64,000 bases of DNA from Fasciolopsis buskii (taxonomy: Eukaryota > Platyhelminthes > Trematoda > Plagiorchiida > Fasciolidae): the NCBI GenBank assembly GCA_008360955.1, contig LUCM01005725.1, positions 246,316 to 310,315 on the forward strand. The letters run 5' to 3'. Below the pieces are notes generated by a model. That model was not told where the DNA came from, ran no database searches, and saw only the letters and a list, made by a program, of their open reading frames with translations. The stretch's first letter is position 1. Each line of letters opens with the position of its first letter. Below are positions 61,431 through 64,000 of this stretch, piece after piece. The translations under genes were made by a program, and so were the position numbers.

Positions 61431-63810
61431 AATAGTGGCGATTGTGTTGCAATTTTCTGTCAAGTCAAAATGATTAAAAATTGTTCGTTTGTACAACTAG
61501 ACGGCATTCCATGTGTTGACCACTGAGACACTTTTCCAACCGTCGCACGCACATTTCTTGTCTACCTGACATATTCTCTCTTTTGCACTGCGCACCCATG
61601 ACAGTGGAGCAGCAGTCATTGGGGCTTGATGATGACGATCATTTTATTCGATATCCAACTATCACAGGGAAAATATACTCTTTGACAACTAAAACCATCC
61701 ACTGAACTAATTGTTTTCTTGATTATGAACAGCTTATCTCAGGGCCAAACCAGTCATTTTCGACGGCACACAAACATAGCTTCACTTTCGCGAATGTCAC
61801 ATGGAAGAAGTTACGGTTGTCGCCGGAACTGTAAATTACCAACAAAATCGGTCACTCGTTTCTGTTAGACATAATCCAACATTACTGTCATCTCGCCTCG
61901 AGTGTTGGGTTGTCCCAAATATTAGTAATACTTTCAAACCAGGTTACCGATTTTATAGCTGTTTAAAAGAAGGAATACTTTGGGCAGTTTGATACCCGTT
62001 CGCATTCCAGGTTTGTTTCGGAGTATCTGACCTACGGGCAAAAGAGCAAAATCCTAGGTCAGGCAGTTTTAACAACAGTCTCGTTAATTTTTCCTTTCGT
62101 CTCTATTCTGAAAGAAATTGTGACAAACTGTTGGACTCCTCAAAGTGGAAACTGCTGTGACCGATAGAGCTTCAACACAAGTATGCAGTTCTTTTGTGGA
62201 ATAAATCACGTCCCGAGTGGAGTCCAAGCGATAAATGTACGACCGGGCAAGATCGTTTCTGTCAGAGACCTTTTGCTTTCCCACAGACGTTGCTTCTCGT
62301 TTCAACGATTCTTTCTAGCTTCAGTGATCACTATTAAATTTGGACAAATGAACTGAATTGGTTGGGAAGGATTAAAATGTCGTTAGATGTTTGACTAGTT
62401 TTCTGTAACCATCGGACATAATCAATAATCTCCATTTTCTCCTACTAGTGGAGAATCTTATTCAAAGAACACACTAAATAGGCTGAAAGCAAAACCATTT
62501 TGGCTCAAAGAGGCCACTCCAAACATGACACATCATCAGACTCATGCTCAGCAGTTTTCTTCTTCAACAGAGTACACTTGGATGCGTTAACTAAGAGCAA
62601 GCAAACCTATGATACTCACAAAGCGCATATTGCAAACTGGAAGATTATTGCACGCTTACATTCTTATTCGCTTCTAGTTATGGTTGAAGCAAATTGCTTT
62701 TCAGATACGGTGACCTTTGGTTCATTCCCGATCACTGAATCTTTGAATATCGGATTCCACATGAGAATGAACCACAACTGAATCTGACAGTCGAAAAACT
62801 CTTACCACATTCGTACCTAAACATTGGCATCTATTGTCCACAGGGGTGTGTGATCGCACTGGAACTGCGTTTTAATCGATAGCGTTCTGCGTTCCGCACA
62901 GACTTTTATGTGCTCGGTTTAGCTCAGTTTCTTTTGTTGCTTGCCGAACGTTGGCACTGGACACACCGGAATATAGCACCGACAGTTGCGTACTTGGATT
63001 CTGAGAAACTGAACTAAGCCTTGATCAGTTTATCAGTAATCTAGTGAACCCTATCCAAATTTTACTAGCGACATCAATGTCAGCAGCACAATCGAGAATT
63101 CGGCCTACTACTCTGAAGTTCAAAAAAATGAATGCGGTCAACTTGATTCCGTTGACCGTGATTGGACGGCTCGGAAATAGTTATTGACTGTATGTCCTGG
63201 TGAACGAATTTGCTTAAGCAAATTCGATTATTACGCACCATTTATTGCAGGATCCTCCAATTAACAGATAACCTGCAGTCTATAGATACAGGCCTAATCA
63301 AGGGTAGAATGTTCGGTAAAACAAGTGCCTCTCTCAGACTAGCGAGTTTGTTATCATTTATAAATGTAAACTAGGATGAATGCAAGGACCCTTCTGGAAA
63401 CATTTATGAAATTTTCCTTCTCCAGTAGAACTTCTTTTGCCATATTCAGAAGCGTCTATCCAGACAGCCAAGATCACCCCTGTTCTACTGAACTTACTAT
63501 AGTTTACAGGCAGGTGCATTAGGCGAGACCGGTAAATAAATTCGTGCTAATTACTGTTGCTTCTTTATGCTGCTTTAGTACTTTAAATATATAAACACTA
63601 ATAAAGTAAATCTTTTAGTGCTTTGCGATTGACCGTACCTGTGAAGATTTGTCCTCATTTGATGCAAATGAAGCGATAATAATAGAGCAAATTCCGAATT
63701 ACTACTTTACTGGTAGCATTTTCAGGGAGGTTCTTAGTTCAGTGGCAAACGTATTGAACGGCAGAACTAAATCTTGTTTCAATTCCTTGAAAATTACCAC
63801 TGAGCACAAT
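61431..63810. other. Non-coding spacer
   Basis: Open frames of up to 93 codons (62500-62781) with no motif. No dispersed repeat until the Penelope-like copy at 63811. Confidence 0.45.
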
Positions 63811-64000
63811 GAGAAAACACAATTTGGCGAACAAGCTCGTTTTCAGTTATTCGTACTCATGCCATTACATCACTATATATCTTGACAAAATTTTCACTAT
63901 CGGAAGGATTGGGTTAGTCAGATACAAATATGGGTGGGGAAGGGATTTGTGGTGTTACATGCATAACCTGAATACACAAGAATGTGTTGTGTTAACTGTT
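63811..64000 (-). mobile_element. Penelope-like element copy 2, 3' end, cut by the window edge
   Basis: The reverse complement of this stretch matches 24189-24382 closely, for example 'ttcttgtgtattcaggttat', 'cccttccccacccatatttg' and 'ctatatatcttgacaaaa'. It starts at the same 3' boundary (gagaaaac at 63811, corresponding to about 24382) and runs off the window end. In protein terms it covers the last residues ('TFLCIQVMHVTPQIPSPP') and the 3' untranslated part. The rest of the element, with its GIY-YIG domain, should lie in the next window. The pair of copies proves that the 3' region is repetitive. Confidence 0.85.

Noticed and set aside
1..64000. Prokaryotic systems such as CRISPR arrays, toxin-antitoxin pairs, phage or integron modules
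   Set aside because: No regularly spaced repeats, no ribosome-binding-site-led gene runs and no bacterial coding density; the repeat content is eukaryotic.

Overview
This window looks like nuclear DNA of a parasitic flatworm, most likely a trematode. It is AT-rich, has no operons and no compact gene order, and almost every open frame is short. What can be recognised is mostly retrotransposon debris of kinds common in flatworm genomes: RTE-like and CR1/Jockey-like LINEs and a Penelope-like element (PLE) with a GIY-YIG nuclease, plus tRNA-derived SINEs. The assignment rests on remembered resemblance of the LINE proteins to flatworm endonuclease-reverse transcriptases. The species cannot be fixed.

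Layout. 1-11 kb: one SINE-A copy (781-945), one SINE-B copy (1338-1500), a tetranucleotide microsatellite (5513-5665), otherwise nothing recognised. 11-18 kb: the 3' end of an RTE copy (about 11040-11440), SINE-B (12395-12562), a 22-bp perfect palindrome (13978-13999), two SINE-A copies head to head (16465-17091) and a tiny minus-strand RTE 3' end (17788-17975). 18.8-21.6 kb: a long, frame-broken RTE copy (RTE-1) whose reverse transcriptase segment is present twice in tandem. 23.8-24.4 kb: the 3' part of a PLE, still readable as a GIY-YIG domain with two stop codons. 25.7-26.5 kb: the best host-gene candidate, two minus-strand exons with matching splice phase, a stop codon and a poly(A) signal; I do not recognise the protein. 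33-49 kb: sparse, with tRNA-like SINE remnants and a few small candidate exons. 54-61.4 kb: a candidate terminal exon, a 3'-truncated CR1-like LINE on the minus strand, a candidate internal exon, and directly behind it an almost complete but badly mutated RTE copy (RTE-2). The window ends inside a second PLE copy in the opposite orientation.

The mobile elements are all dead: frames are broken, and in RTE-1 the catalytic YADD reads YADK. The candidate exons are scattered and far apart, as expected in long flatworm introns, but they cannot be joined into gene models here beyond the two-exon pair at 26 kb. I see no intact RNA gene, CRISPR array, bacterial gene or new enzymatic system. The most interesting items are the unrecognised two-exon gene, the tandem duplication inside RTE-1, the inverted SINE pair and the PLE copies with a shared 3' end.
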